64,000 nucleotides of DNA from Citrobacter freundii (lineage in GTDB: Bacteria; Bacteroidota; Bacteroidia; Chitinophagales; Chitinophagaceae). Every line of letters starts with the position of its first letter. The stretch's first letter is position 1. Location: the NCBI GenBank assembly GCA_003243445.1, contig QFQQ01000008.1, forward strand, positions 80,753-144,752, given 5' to 3'. The notes under the pieces were generated by a model, which searched no databases, was not told where the DNA came from, and saw only the letters and a program-made list of their open reading frames with translations. The translations under genes were made by a program, and so were the position numbers. Shown one piece after another: positions 8,248-16,343 of the stretch.

Positions 8248-8499
8248 TCAATACAGGTTTCTGTCCTTCTTGCAATAATGTTTCGGGGAATCCTGGCTTA
8301 CCACGCAACCGCCCAGTTTTATCTGGCCCTTTTTGGCGCGTTCGATGCCGAGTGAAGACGGTTTGCCGTAAACGACAGGAATGCTGTTCTTGTCGCTTTT
8401 GCATACCGGGCAGGCGATTTTTGCATGGTCATTGGGTTTTTGTTGGGAAAATCCACAAACTGATAACAATAAGAGCGCGGATACAATAAAATATTTCAT
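8248..8499 (-). CDS. Small exported zinc-ribbon-like protein
   Basis: 83 residues. It starts with a signal peptide (MKYFIVSALLLLSVCGFSQQ), followed by CPVCKSDKNSIPVVYGKPS and a KKGQIKLGGC segment, then HYCKKD. The pattern CPxC...IPVVYG...GQIxLGGC...YC matches a short uncharacterised zinc-ribbon-like family that is usually cytoplasmic; here it carries a secretion signal. Metal binding by the conserved Cys residues is inferred. Monocistronic on the minus strand, with a D-family repeat 3' of it. Confidence 0.72.
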   Translation of the reverse strand: MKYFIVSALLLLSVCGFSQQKPNDHAKIACPVCKSDKNSIPVVYGKPSSLGIERAKKGQIKLGGCVVSQDSPKHYCKKDRNLY

Positions 8500-8605
8500 A
8501 GTTGTTTTTGGAAATGATGCAATTGTTTTCTACATTACACAAAGCAGCCGGTTATAATAAACTGTTAACTGCTTCGTTTATCTAACAAGCCAATATCCTT
8601 TAACG

Positions 8606-9070
8606 ATGAGAAACACTCATGTACCCCACCTATGCCTCAACTGTAATGATGCATTGACAGACCTGGAGATCTATCATTCAGTTAATCGCCTTGGTCACCC
8701 CCTCTGCCCCTCCTGTCAAAAAGAGCTGAAAGCAAAACTGGAGCAAACTTCCCGCGAAACGATCAAACTTTATTTTTTACTGAAACAGCGTGGCATCAAC
8801 GTTGAACTGGAGAAAGACGAAAGTCAGAACACGATAGATATTGCTATCGTCAATGCCAAAGTCAACATCGAAGTGGATAGACCTCAGACAAGCTATCACC
8901 GCTCAAAAGCACTCGATGATCTGAAACGCCGCTACTATTCTTTTGAAAAAGGATACTATACCCTGCGCATTCCCAATGCTCTTGTTGCCTATGACCAGGA
9001 TGATGCAGTGACCTTCATTGAAGAATTCCTGCAGGTAAGCTGTCAGCCGAGATCCTACTATCACTGCTAG
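8606..9070 (+). CDS. Zinc-ribbon plus DUF559/VSR-like nuclease-fold protein
   Basis: 154 residues. The N-terminus has two Cys pairs (CLNC, 10-13; CPSC, 34-37), a probable zinc ribbon. The rest resembles a compact restriction-endonuclease fold: IDIAIVNAKVNIEVD places an Asp (78) and Glu/Asp (89/91) on adjacent strands, followed by KALDDLKRRYYSFEKGYYTLRIPN, as in DUF559/VSR-like proteins. No partner gene is adjacent. It ends about 125 bp before a hairpin terminator. Nuclease activity is an inference from the strand pattern. Confidence 0.68.
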   Translation: MRNTHVPHLCLNCNDALTDLEIYHSVNRLGHPLCPSCQKELKAKLEQTSRETIKLYFLLKQRGINVELEKDESQNTIDIAIVNAKVNIEVDRPQTSYHRSKALDDLKRRYYSFEKGYYTLRIPNALVAYDQDDAVTFIEEFLQVSCQPRSYYHC

Positions 9071-9195
9071 AAAGGCGTGAACATTTAGTTGATAGTTCAG
9101 GCAAATAAGTCTTAAGAAATAATAGTGATCAGTAACTGACGCCAATGACAAGTATTGAATAAAGATATATTTCCCTTTATAATAAGATTATGTTG

Positions 9196-9222
9196 AAAGC
9201 AGGATTTATGCCTGCTTTTTTT
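9196..9222 (+). terminator. Rho-independent terminator
   Basis: AAAGCAGG, a 7-nt loop, then CCTGCTTT running into a T tract (to 9222). It terminates the 8606-9070 transcript. The remaining intergenic space to 9375 shows nothing else I can support. Confidence 0.75.
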
Positions 9223-9374
9223 ATGTTGTCCATTGAGCTTATATCCATCAGATCAGCCGCACTTATATTTTAACAAACCTGATTGCTCTGGTTTATATTA
9301 TTTTTACTCCTTTAGTTTATTTGTTTTTGTTATAACCAATAACAGGTTCTTACTAATGACTCCAAACTCAAACT

Positions 9375-9749
9375 ATGAACTTACTTGGTAATCTTGTCTG
9401 GCTGATCTTCGGTGGCTTCTTTGCTGCACTCGGCTATTTTGCAGGCGGGTTAGTATTATGTATTACGATCATTGGAATGCCCTGGGGGCTTCAATGTTTC
9501 AAAATGGCTGGTCTTGTGCTTTGGCCGTTCGGCAAGAAAGTGGTCAGTGATTCAAGCCAGACCGGTTGTCTAAGCATGTTCTTTAATCTTATCTGGATCG
9601 TTTGCGGAGGATTATATACAGCATTTGTGCACCTGGTGATGGGCTTCATCCTGTGCATTACTGTGATCGGTATCCCATGGGGAAAACAGCATTTTAAGTT
9701 GATGGAGATTTCGTTGATGCCGTTTGGGAAGAGAGTGGTCTACGAGTAG
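9375..9749 (+). CDS. yccF: YccF domain inner-membrane protein
   Basis: 124 residues containing two tandem copies of the YccF motif: NLVWLIFGGFFAALGYF with CITIIGMPWGLQCFKMA, then NLIWIVCGGLYTAFVHL with CITVIGIPWGKQHFKL. Each copy ends in PFGK[KR]V. Four membrane helices are predicted. Function of YccF is unknown. It converges with the SDR gene, with repeat A3 between them. Confidence 0.93.
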   Translation: MNLLGNLVWLIFGGFFAALGYFAGGLVLCITIIGMPWGLQCFKMAGLVLWPFGKKVVSDSSQTGCLSMFFNLIWIVCGGLYTAFVHLVMGFILCITVIGIPWGKQHFKLMEISLMPFGKRVVYE

Positions 9750-9878
9750 ATTTCAGAAGTTCCAGAGGTTTCAAAGGTTCCAAAGGTTCCAGAAGTTGCT
9801 GCCGCAGCTCGATAAAACCTCTGGAACCTTTGAAACCTCTGGAACTCCTGGAACCTATAAAACCTCTGGAACCTCTAT
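9750..9878. repeat. 3'-end inverted repeat, family A, copy 3
   Basis: Left: TTCAGAAGTTCCAGAGG then repeated GGTTCCA units. Right: AAACCTCTGGAACC and GAAACCTCTGGAACTCC units. The shared motif appears here inverted (GTTGCTGCCGC). It fills the whole gap between the convergent yccF and SDR stop codons, starting at the base after the yccF stop. Confidence 0.9.
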
Positions 9879-10669
9879 ACGATGGACCTTGTCACTCCCC
9901 CATCCACTCTCAGCGCCGCTCCATTTGTCGCCGATGCAAGAGGACTGGAAATATAGGTGACCATGCTGGCTACTTCATCAACTGTTTCAAAGCGCCTCAG
10001 CAGCGAGCTGGGTCTTGCCGTATTGAAGAAATCTTTTTCCGCTTCTTCGAATGTTTTGTTTTGTGAAGCTGCGAGTTGCTTCACAAATTCTTTCACACCT
10101 TCAGATTCTGTCGGGCCAGGCAAGACAGAGTTGACCGTAACGCCGGTTCCTTTTGTCAGCTCCGCCAGACCACGTGCGATAGAAAGCTGCGCAGTCTTTG
10201 TCATTCCATAATGGATCATTTCTTCAGGAATTTGCACCGCAGATTCGCTGGAAATAAAAATGATCCGGCCCCAGTTGCGGGCCAGCATTCTGGGGAACAC
10301 ATGTCTTGAAAGGCGAACGCCGCTCATTACGTTCACTTCAAACATCTCAAACCATTTTTCATCAGTTATTTCTGTGAAAGCAACAGGTTCAAAGATGCCT
10401 GCATTATTAATAAGGATGTCCACATCCTGGATTTCATGCAGCAGATCATTTACCTGGTTGGCTTTGGAGAAATCTGCGGCCAATCCTTTCACATCGCCAC
10501 CTGGTACTGCCGCTTTCAATCTATCGATCGCATCGTTTATTTTCTGTGCATTGCGCCCGTTGATGATCACCGCCGCGCCTTCCTGCAACAATTGCTTTGC
10601 AATGGCAAAGCCTATTCCCTGGGTAGAACCGGATATAAATGCCGTCTTTCCTTTCAATTGCAAATCCAT
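9875..10669 (-). CDS. SDR family NAD(P)-dependent oxidoreductase
   Basis: 264 residues, classical short-chain dehydrogenase length. It has the nucleotide-binding SGSTQGIG (14-21), structural NNAG, the catalytic Ser in ISSESA, and YGMTK (YxxxK) for the active-site Tyr/Lys. The C-terminus, with YISSPLASATNGAALRVDGGV, is typical of beta-ketoacyl reductase-like SDRs. Cytosolic; substrate unknown. It lies 60 bp downstream of the DUF6526-like gene on the same strand, possibly co-transcribed. Confidence 0.92.
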   Translation of the reverse strand: MDLQLKGKTAFISGSTQGIGFAIAKQLLQEGAAVIINGRNAQKINDAIDRLKAAVPGGDVKGLAADFSKANQVNDLLHEIQDVDILINNAGIFEPVAFTEITDEKWFEMFEVNVMSGVRLSRHVFPRMLARNWGRIIFISSESAVQIPEEMIHYGMTKTAQLSIARGLAELTKGTGVTVNSVLPGPTESEGVKEFVKQLAASQNKTFEEAEKDFFNTARPSSLLRRFETVDEVASMVTYISSPLASATNGAALRVDGGVTRSIV

Positions 10670-10729
10670 CTGAATAAGTTTTTGTAGTGAATGATGAATA
10701 ACAAGCCTGCGAAATAAAAGTTCAGCCCG

Positions 10730-11167
10730 CTACACGCGCATGTGATCAGGCTTCCAGTTTTTGATCTGTCTCTTTATCTGATCCGGGGAAAGATCTTCCT
10801 GCAAGGTCCGGTCGATCAATGCGGCCAATTCTTCATCGGAGGCAAACCGCAACGCCGCCAGTTGACCGAAACTGAGCCTGTCTTCCAGTAATTCCAGCCT
10901 CTTTTGTGTAAGCGTATAATATCTGAACCGGAGCTCCAGCCGCACCGTTCTGTTCTGATTGATCAGTCCGTAATGCTGCCTCATCATAAACGAACTCCAA
11001 ATGATAAGCACAATAATACCAGCCATCACCCACCATACTGTGGATAGACCATCATTCCCGAATGCCAGCTTAATAACAACGGCCAGCAAAGCCAGCGATA
11101 ACGGATAGAAAATAAAATGGTGGGGCACGTAGTAGCGAACGTGGTTGGAATAGTTCTGTTCTTGCAT
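10730..11167 (-). CDS. DUF6526-like membrane protein
   Basis: 145 residues. It begins MQEQNYSNHVRYYVPHHFI, followed by two membrane helices (about 19-38 and 48-66) and a soluble, charged C-terminal domain with LEDRLSFGQLAALRFASDEELAALIDR. This matches a Bacteroidota family usually annotated DUF6526 (two-TM, unknown role). I infer the family name from the N-terminal pattern only. Confidence 0.75.
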   Translation of the reverse strand: MQEQNYSNHVRYYVPHHFIFYPLSLALLAVVIKLAFGNDGLSTVWWVMAGIIVLIIWSSFMMRQHYGLINQNRTVRLELRFRYYTLTQKRLELLEDRLSFGQLAALRFASDEELAALIDRTLQEDLSPDQIKRQIKNWKPDHMRV

Positions 11168-11200
11168 GAGAGGGTTTTACCTATAAAGGTAATGCGTAAC

Positions 11201-11344
11201 AGGTTTCAGATGTTTCAGAAGTTCCATAGGTTCCAGAGGTTTCAAAGGTTCTTCAAACCAGAACGTTCCCAAAAGAACTTCAACATACAAACTGCGGTAG
11301 CAACCTCTGGAACCTATGGAACTTCTGAAACCCCTGAAACCTTC
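11201..11344. repeat. 3'-end inverted repeat, family A, copy 4
   Basis: GGTTTCAGATGTTTCAGAAG and GTTCCATAGGTTCCAGAGG units are mirrored by GGAACCTATGGAACTTC and GAAACCCCTGAAACC, with interior CTGCGGTAGCAACCT. It ends 2 bp from the stop of the outer-membrane gene, on whose 3' side it lies. Confidence 0.9.
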
Positions 11345-11346
11345 CC

Positions 11347-13773
11347 CTAGTTGACCGACCCCGCCCGCTCAATAAGCTCCTGCGCACTACCCGAAGAGCG
11401 TTTTACCGCTTTCATAGACTTACCAAATCTCCAGGTGAATGACAGCGTTCCGACTCTTGAGTCCCGCATGAGTTTGAAATATTCTTTTGTGTTCTGAAAG
11501 TCTGTTAATCCCGCCATCGCCTGTGTGTAGAAGATATCGCGCACCACGAGGCGGAGTGTGCCTTTGTTCTTTAGTACCTGTTTGGAAATCCCGGCAGAAA
11601 CTTGGCCCGTCGGATCCAGCACTTCAGAAAGATCATTCTGCGCCTTTGTTACATAAAAACCACTGAGCTCGGCAGACCAGCCTTTTTTGAAACGGAACTG
11701 GTTGTTCATGCTGAACGTTCCCTGGTTGATGACCGATTTATAAACCCGCCAGAGCGTTCCTTCAATGATCTTACGGTTGAACACTGCCTGACCTGATAAA
11801 GACCACCACGAAGTGACCGGCCATTGTGCGCTTACAGAAACGCCAAGGTTTCGCATTTTGGCTACATTGCCCTCAGTATAAACGACATTACCGGTTGCTG
11901 TATCAGCACTAAATATCTGGGAGAAATAATCTTTTGTAATACTGTAGCTGACGCCGGTGGATAAAATGTCCTTGTATTGATGAGACACTTCCATATTCCA
12001 GGTATACTGCGGAAGGAAATAAGGATTTCCTGTCTGGAAGGTATACTTGTTAATGATAAACACAAACGGATTCAGTTTCTGGAAACCCGGGCGGTCAATT
12101 CTTCTGCCGGTTCTGAACGTAAACGTGTTGGAAGAATCTGCTTCATAGCTTGCAAAAAAGGTAGGGAAAAGACTGTTGTAATTACGATTGAATGATGAAT
12201 CTTTTACAACCGCATTGCCCAATTGCTTCGCCTTGTATGTTGTATATTCATAACGAAGACCGGCCTGCATATGAAACTTACCGCTTCTCCTGTCAAGGCT
12301 GGAGTAAAGCGCATGTATATCCTCCGTATATAAAAAGTGGTTGCTTTTACCAAGATCATCTTTCCAGTCAGTGTTGTCAAGCCATTCGTAATGTGCAAGA
12401 TTATCCGTGCTTACACGGGACGTCTTCCATCCTGCTTCCCAAAGGAATGCAGGCAATTGTTTGGAATAATCTGCTTTGGCGGAGAAGATCTTTAAATCAG
12501 AAGGGATCTGCCCTCTTGATACATCTGGTTTGCTGCCGGTGACAGAAGAGAGATTTTCAAAATATTGTTCCGCGTAAATATCATAGCCGATCAGGTCCAC
12601 ATCAGCACTTAGTTCTTCCTTTGCGCTGAATGTATGCCGCGCGTTGAAATTGATTCCACCTTGTTTCAGTTTATTATAGCTCGTGCTGTATGTGCGGATC
12701 ACCGAATCCTGAACCCCTGCGGCATTTTTCCAGGAGGCATCTGCATTTCCGTCAGCGTGTCTTGTGAGGTAAGTGCCGGTGAACGCAACTCCCAGCGTAG
12801 TTTTTTTACTGACCGAATAGTCAACGCCGGTGCGAAGGTTATGAGTAAAACCTTTTCCTCTTGTTTTATAGGGTTGCTCCAGCATGGAGGCAACAGAACC
12901 GTCGTTATTATAGTATGTGCGCAATGCATAAAGATCCATCAGGTATCTGTTTATGTTGACGCTGTAATTAAAAAAGAAATTCAGATCACCATTCCGGTAG
13001 TTCAGCACGAGTGCATTATTGTTTTTGGGTAAACGTCCCTGGCCATAGGCAAGCGTCAATGTGCCGTTGAAACCTTTCTGCTTCACCTTTTTTGTGCGGA
13101 TATTGATGAGTCCTGCGTTGCCGGCCGCATCATATTTTGCCGGCGGATTGTCCATGAGTTCGATGGTTTCCACCTGGGACGCATTCATGCCATTCAGGAG
13201 GTTCTGCAGATCTGCACCGGAGAGCTGTGTCAGTTTTCCATCGATCATTACTTGTACGCCCGCACGGCCTTTGAGAGAGATATTGCCATCGCGGTCAACC
13301 GTTATGCCGGGAGACTTTTCCAGCACTTCCATCACAGTGGCCCCGGCATTCGTGATGCCCGCTTCTACATTGATCACTGTTTTGTCAGGCATGAATTGTA
13401 CGAGCGGCTTTTTCGCCGTCACCGTTACATTTCCGATCACGCTGGCAAAAGGTTGCAGTTCTATCGAAAGACGGATCTCCGGGTTTACAAACATATCGAT
13501 CTGATCAGAAAACCTGGTCTCAAAACCAACCATTACCACTTTGGCGATATATTTTTCCGGAACGATCTTTTTAAAGTTTATAACGCCCATGCTGTCTGTA
13601 ATACCTGATTGTGCGATAGAAGAATCCATCCGCATTAAATGCACGGTGGCAGATGGCAAAGGCTGTTTGTCGGAAGATTGTACGGTCAGGCGTATCTCCC
13701 CGGAAGATTGCCCCGGCTGTGCCAATATCGCGAAAGACCAACAAAAGCCAAGAATTAAGAATATCGTTCTCAT
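11347..13773 (-). CDS. Outer-membrane beta-barrel protein with carboxypeptidase-like domain and TonB-type plug
   Basis: 808 residues. Signal peptide (MRTIFLILGFCWSFAILAQ), then a carboxypeptidase-regulatory-like Ig domain (about 25-110: RLTVQSSDKQPLPSATVHL). A plug-like region follows (VTVTAKKPLVQFMPDKTVINV; LEKSPGITVDRDGNISLKG; VMIDGKLTQLSGADLQNLL), then a long beta-barrel. This is the outer-membrane beta-barrel family related to TonB-dependent receptors (PF14905-like), abundant in Bacteroidota. No SusD partner is next to it, so classical SusCD glycan uptake is unlikely. It is divergent from the TetR gene, whose operator lies 138 bp upstream. Confidence 0.88.
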   Translation of the reverse strand: MRTIFLILGFCWSFAILAQPGQSSGEIRLTVQSSDKQPLPSATVHLMRMDSSIAQSGITDSMGVINFKKIVPEKYIAKVVMVGFETRFSDQIDMFVNPEIRLSIELQPFASVIGNVTVTAKKPLVQFMPDKTVINVEAGITNAGATVMEVLEKSPGITVDRDGNISLKGRAGVQVMIDGKLTQLSGADLQNLLNGMNASQVETIELMDNPPAKYDAAGNAGLINIRTKKVKQKGFNGTLTLAYGQGRLPKNNNALVLNYRNGDLNFFFNYSVNINRYLMDLYALRTYYNNDGSVASMLEQPYKTRGKGFTHNLRTGVDYSVSKKTTLGVAFTGTYLTRHADGNADASWKNAAGVQDSVIRTYSTSYNKLKQGGINFNARHTFSAKEELSADVDLIGYDIYAEQYFENLSSVTGSKPDVSRGQIPSDLKIFSAKADYSKQLPAFLWEAGWKTSRVSTDNLAHYEWLDNTDWKDDLGKSNHFLYTEDIHALYSSLDRRSGKFHMQAGLRYEYTTYKAKQLGNAVVKDSSFNRNYNSLFPTFFASYEADSSNTFTFRTGRRIDRPGFQKLNPFVFIINKYTFQTGNPYFLPQYTWNMEVSHQYKDILSTGVSYSITKDYFSQIFSADTATGNVVYTEGNVAKMRNLGVSVSAQWPVTSWWSLSGQAVFNRKIIEGTLWRVYKSVINQGTFSMNNQFRFKKGWSAELSGFYVTKAQNDLSEVLDPTGQVSAGISKQVLKNKGTLRLVVRDIFYTQAMAGLTDFQNTKEYFKLMRDSRVGTLSFTWRFGKSMKAVKRSSGSAQELIERAGSVN

Positions 13774-13903
13774 GCAGTTGAAAAAAGCTAATCTAGCAAA
13801 ACAGCCTAAAGAAAACCGGGGCTTTTTGGTCCAACGGTCATTTTAAGTTGATGAATTGAAATGCCCGGCAGAAACTTACATAATGTTAAATGTATATGGA
13901 AGA

Positions 13904-13935
13904 TTTGGCGAAATATACCGATCGGTATATTTTTG
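13904..13935 (+). promoter_or_regulatory. tetR promoter overlapped by a perfect palindromic operator
   Basis: A 22-bp perfect palindrome with core ATACCGATCGGTAT spans 13911-13932. A Bacteroidota promoter is superimposed: TTTG at 13904-13907, 20 bp, then TATTTTTG at 13928-13935 (exact TAnnTTTG). The operator therefore covers the spacer and most of the -7 box, the layout expected for autorepression. The same palindrome recurs at 14567-14588. Confidence 0.85.
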
Positions 13936-13949
13936 TATCATAATTCAAC

Positions 13950-14552
13950 GTGATGTCGATCAGCAAATCAGAAAAGACCAGGCTTCATATAATTGAAACG
14001 GCGGCGCCGTTCTTCAATAAGAAGGGTTATGCCGATACTTCGCTGAGTGATATCACCGCGGCTACCGGTCTGACTAAAGGAGCGATCTATGGCCACTTTG
14101 AGAACAAGGATGAACTGGCGCTTGCTGTATTTGATTACAATCTTGCCCAGATGAACAGGGGCCGTGAACAGGCTACCGCTGCGATTACTGATCCCATTGA
14201 AAAGTTACTGGCCGTTACATCTTTTTACCGGAGTGAATACAGGAATGTTGCTTATCGTGGTGGCTGCCCGGTGATGAATGCTGCCGTGGAAGCCGATGAT
14301 AATTTCCCTGCGCTGAAAACACGCGTAAAAGCAAGCATCCGCGGCTGGAAAAAGATATTTACGCAATTGATCGAATCCGGGAAAAAACAAAACCTGATCA
14401 ACCCAACAGCAGATGCTGAAGAATTTGCAACACTGATCATTGCCATGATCGAAGGCGGGATCATGCTTTCCAAGGCAATGGATGACCAGTCTCAGCTGAA
14501 CATTACATTAGACAAGCTGGATGAGATCATCCGGAATGAATTAAAACCATAA
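13950..14552 (+). CDS. TetR/AcrR family transcriptional regulator
   Basis: 200 residues. The N-terminal helix-turn-helix (about residues 10-56) shows RLHIIETAAPFFNKKGYADTS, then ITAATGLTKGAIYGHFENKDEL, strongly TetR-like. The C-terminal ligand domain has RGGCPVMNAAVEADD, a pattern common in AcuR/YxaF-like members. Starts GTG-ATG at 13950/13953; either fits a very short leader from the promoter at 13928. Two identical palindromes, one on its promoter and one just past its stop, make it very likely the protein binding both. Candidate targets are itself, the divergent outer-membrane gene and possibly the downstream fabF. Confidence 0.93.
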   Translation: MMSISKSEKTRLHIIETAAPFFNKKGYADTSLSDITAATGLTKGAIYGHFENKDELALAVFDYNLAQMNRGREQATAAITDPIEKLLAVTSFYRSEYRNVAYRGGCPVMNAAVEADDNFPALKTRVKASIRGWKKIFTQLIESGKKQNLINPTADAEEFATLIIAMIEGGIMLSKAMDDQSQLNITLDKLDEIIRNELKP

Positions 14553-14566
14553 ATTTTTTTAATCAT

Positions 14567-14588
14567 AAATATACCGATCGGTATATTC
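14567..14588. promoter_or_regulatory. Second TetR operator
   Basis: Same sequence as the palindrome at 13911-13932 except the last base (core ATACCGATCGGTAT), 14 bp after the tetR stop codon. No TAnnTTTG box overlaps it, so it may act with the first site by looping across tetR (centres about 656 bp apart) or control a transcript towards fabF. Confidence 0.8.
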
Positions 14589-14623
14589 TAAAGACAGGTA
14601 AAATGAATTGAGGGTTCAATAAA

Positions 14624-14807
14624 AGTTTCAGGGGTTCCAGGGGTTTCAGAGGTTTCATAGGTTGCTTCCGCAGTTTGAAAGACTCATTAAATATTTGCGG
14701 CTTGTTAATCTTCATTTTTTTCAATCAGTGAACTTCCTTAAATCATCTTAAAGGAAATTCCAACCGCGGCAGCAACCTCTGAAACCCCTGAAACTTCTGG
14801 AACCTTT
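14624..14807. repeat. 3'-end inverted repeat, family A, copy 5 (long loop)
   Basis: GTTTCAGGGGTTCCAGGGG with TTTCAGAGGTTTCATAGGTTGC is mirrored by GCAGCAACCTCTGAAACCCC and GAAACTTCTGGAACC. The two versions of the inner motif (TTGCTTCCGCAG and CCGCGGCAGCAACCT) flank an AT-rich loop of about 100 bp, longer than in other copies. It lies between tetR and fabF. Confidence 0.88.
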
Positions 14808-14853
14808 ACAAAACCCTTTCACTCCCTTATTTGTTACTTTATAAATCTAAACA

Positions 14854-16095
14854 ATGAAAAGAGTTGTCATCACCGGTATCGGAGCACTCACGCCTATCGG
14901 CAATAACAGCAATGATTTCTGGAACTCACTGGTCAACGGTATAAGTGGCGCAGCCAATATCACGAAATTTGATACCACGAAATTCAAAACAAAATTTGCA
15001 TGTGAGCTGAAGAATTTTGATCCGCTGGATCATATTGAGAAGGCTGAGGCGCGTCGTTATGATCTTTTCACTCAATACGCGCTTATTGCGGTGGAAGAAG
15101 CCCGGATCAATGCGGGGATCGATTTTGAAAAGCTGAACCGCAACCGTATCGGTGTGATCTGGGGTTCCGGCAACGGTGGCATCAACACCTTTCAACAACA
15201 GGTGATGGAATTTGCGCAGGGCGATGGCACTCCAAGATTCAGTCCGTTCTTTATTCCGAAAATGATCGCAGATATCGCCTCTGGTGTGATCTCGATCAAA
15301 TATGGTTTGCGTGGGATCAACTTTACAACGGTTTCCGCCTGTGCAACATCCAACACAGCCATCATAGACGCCATGAATTATATCCGCTGGAATAAGGCTG
15401 ATATGATCATTACCGGTGGTTCGGAAGCGCCGATCAACGAAAGTTCAGTTGGTGGTTTCAATGCGTCCAAGGCCTTGTCTACAAGAAATGATTCACCAGC
15501 AACCGCTTCACGTCCTTTTGACACAGAGCGTGACGGTTTTGTAATGGGCGAAGGCGCCGGCGCGCTGATCCTCGAAAGTCTGGAACATGCATTGCAGCGC
15601 AATGCCCCAATCCTTGCGGAAGTGGTAGGCGGAGGGATGGCTGCGGATGCTTATCACCTTACAAATACGCATCCCGAAGGCGAGGGCGCCTATCTTGGCA
15701 TGCTTGCCGCACTCGAAGATGCAGGTCTTCAACCAACCGATATCGATTACCTGAATGCGCATGCTACCTCCACTCCTGCCGGTGACGCCAGCGAGCTGAC
15801 TGCTGCCAGGAGGGTTTTTGGTGAAGACAATCACCTTCATATCAGTGCCACCAAATCCATGACGGGCCACCTGCTCGGCGCCGCCGGCGCGATCGAATCC
15901 ATCGCCGCCGTAAAAGCCGTACAGGAGAACAGGATCCCGCCAACCATCAACGTACAAAATCCCGAGCCCGCTTTCAAAGACATTTTCAACCTCACCCTCA
16001 ACAAGGCGGTTAAAAAAGAAGTGAACTATGCGATGAATAATACGTTTGGATTTGGGGGACATATTGCGACGACGATATTCCGCAAATACAGTTAA
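14854..16095 (+). CDS. fabF: Beta-ketoacyl-ACP synthase II
   Basis: 413 residues, standard FabF length. It performs the decarboxylative condensation of malonyl-ACP with acyl-ACP in fatty-acid elongation. Start MKRVVITGIGALTPIG. The catalytic Cys163 is in VSACATSN, His303 in NAHATSTPAGD and His339 in KSMTGHLLGAAG, the full Cys-His-His triad. It ends NNTFGFGGHIATTIFRKYS, as in FabF. No fab gene cluster is adjacent; the gene appears monocistronic, with a D-family repeat directly 3'. It could be a second KAS II copy rather than the only one. Confidence 0.95.
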   Translation: MKRVVITGIGALTPIGNNSNDFWNSLVNGISGAANITKFDTTKFKTKFACELKNFDPLDHIEKAEARRYDLFTQYALIAVEEARINAGIDFEKLNRNRIGVIWGSGNGGINTFQQQVMEFAQGDGTPRFSPFFIPKMIADIASGVISIKYGLRGINFTTVSACATSNTAIIDAMNYIRWNKADMIITGGSEAPINESSVGGFNASKALSTRNDSPATASRPFDTERDGFVMGEGAGALILESLEHALQRNAPILAEVVGGGMAADAYHLTNTHPEGEGAYLGMLAALEDAGLQPTDIDYLNAHATSTPAGDASELTAARRVFGEDNHLHISATKSMTGHLLGAAGAIESIAAVKAVQENRIPPTINVQNPEPAFKDIFNLTLNKAVKKEVNYAMNNTFGFGGHIATTIFRKYS

Positions 16096-16106
16096 CAAAG
16101 AAAAAG

Positions 16107-16243
16107 ATGTCGATGTTGGATGGTCGATGGTCGACTTATTTCGGAAATGTCGCCTGGATCGAAGCTTTTCGAACGCTGAGAATTTGCATTTGTCCGCGGG
16201 CGGCCAGAAATCGACTATCGATCATCGAACATCCAACATCGAT
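16107..16243. repeat. 3'-end inverted repeat, family D, copy 2
   Basis: ATGTCGATGTTGGATGGTCG with GATGGTCGAC on the left is mirrored by CGAACATCCAACATCGAT at the right end. It begins 12 bp after the fabF stop and ends just before the lpdA promoter. The middle contains a second smaller stem (GATCGAAGC...). Confidence 0.85.
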
Positions 16244-16250
16244 TCCCGGG

Positions 16251-16282
16251 TTTGCGTAATTCCCCGTTTTCGAATAACTTCG
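16251..16282 (+). promoter_or_regulatory. lpdA promoter
   Basis: TTTG at 16251-16254, a 20-bp spacer, then TAACTTCG at 16275-16282 (TAnnTTTG with one mismatch). The spacing equals that of the tetR promoter. It predicts a leader of roughly 55 nt before the lpdA ATG. Confidence 0.55.
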
Positions 16283-16343
16283 CGACTCATTTATGCACCA
16301 ACCGCCCCGGCGGAAATTGCATTCACTTAAACAAATAAGAAAT

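Noticed and set aside
9724..10066. Frames rich in FQRFQRFQ and LEPLELLEP
   Set aside because: They are translations of the family A hairpin units, not proteins.
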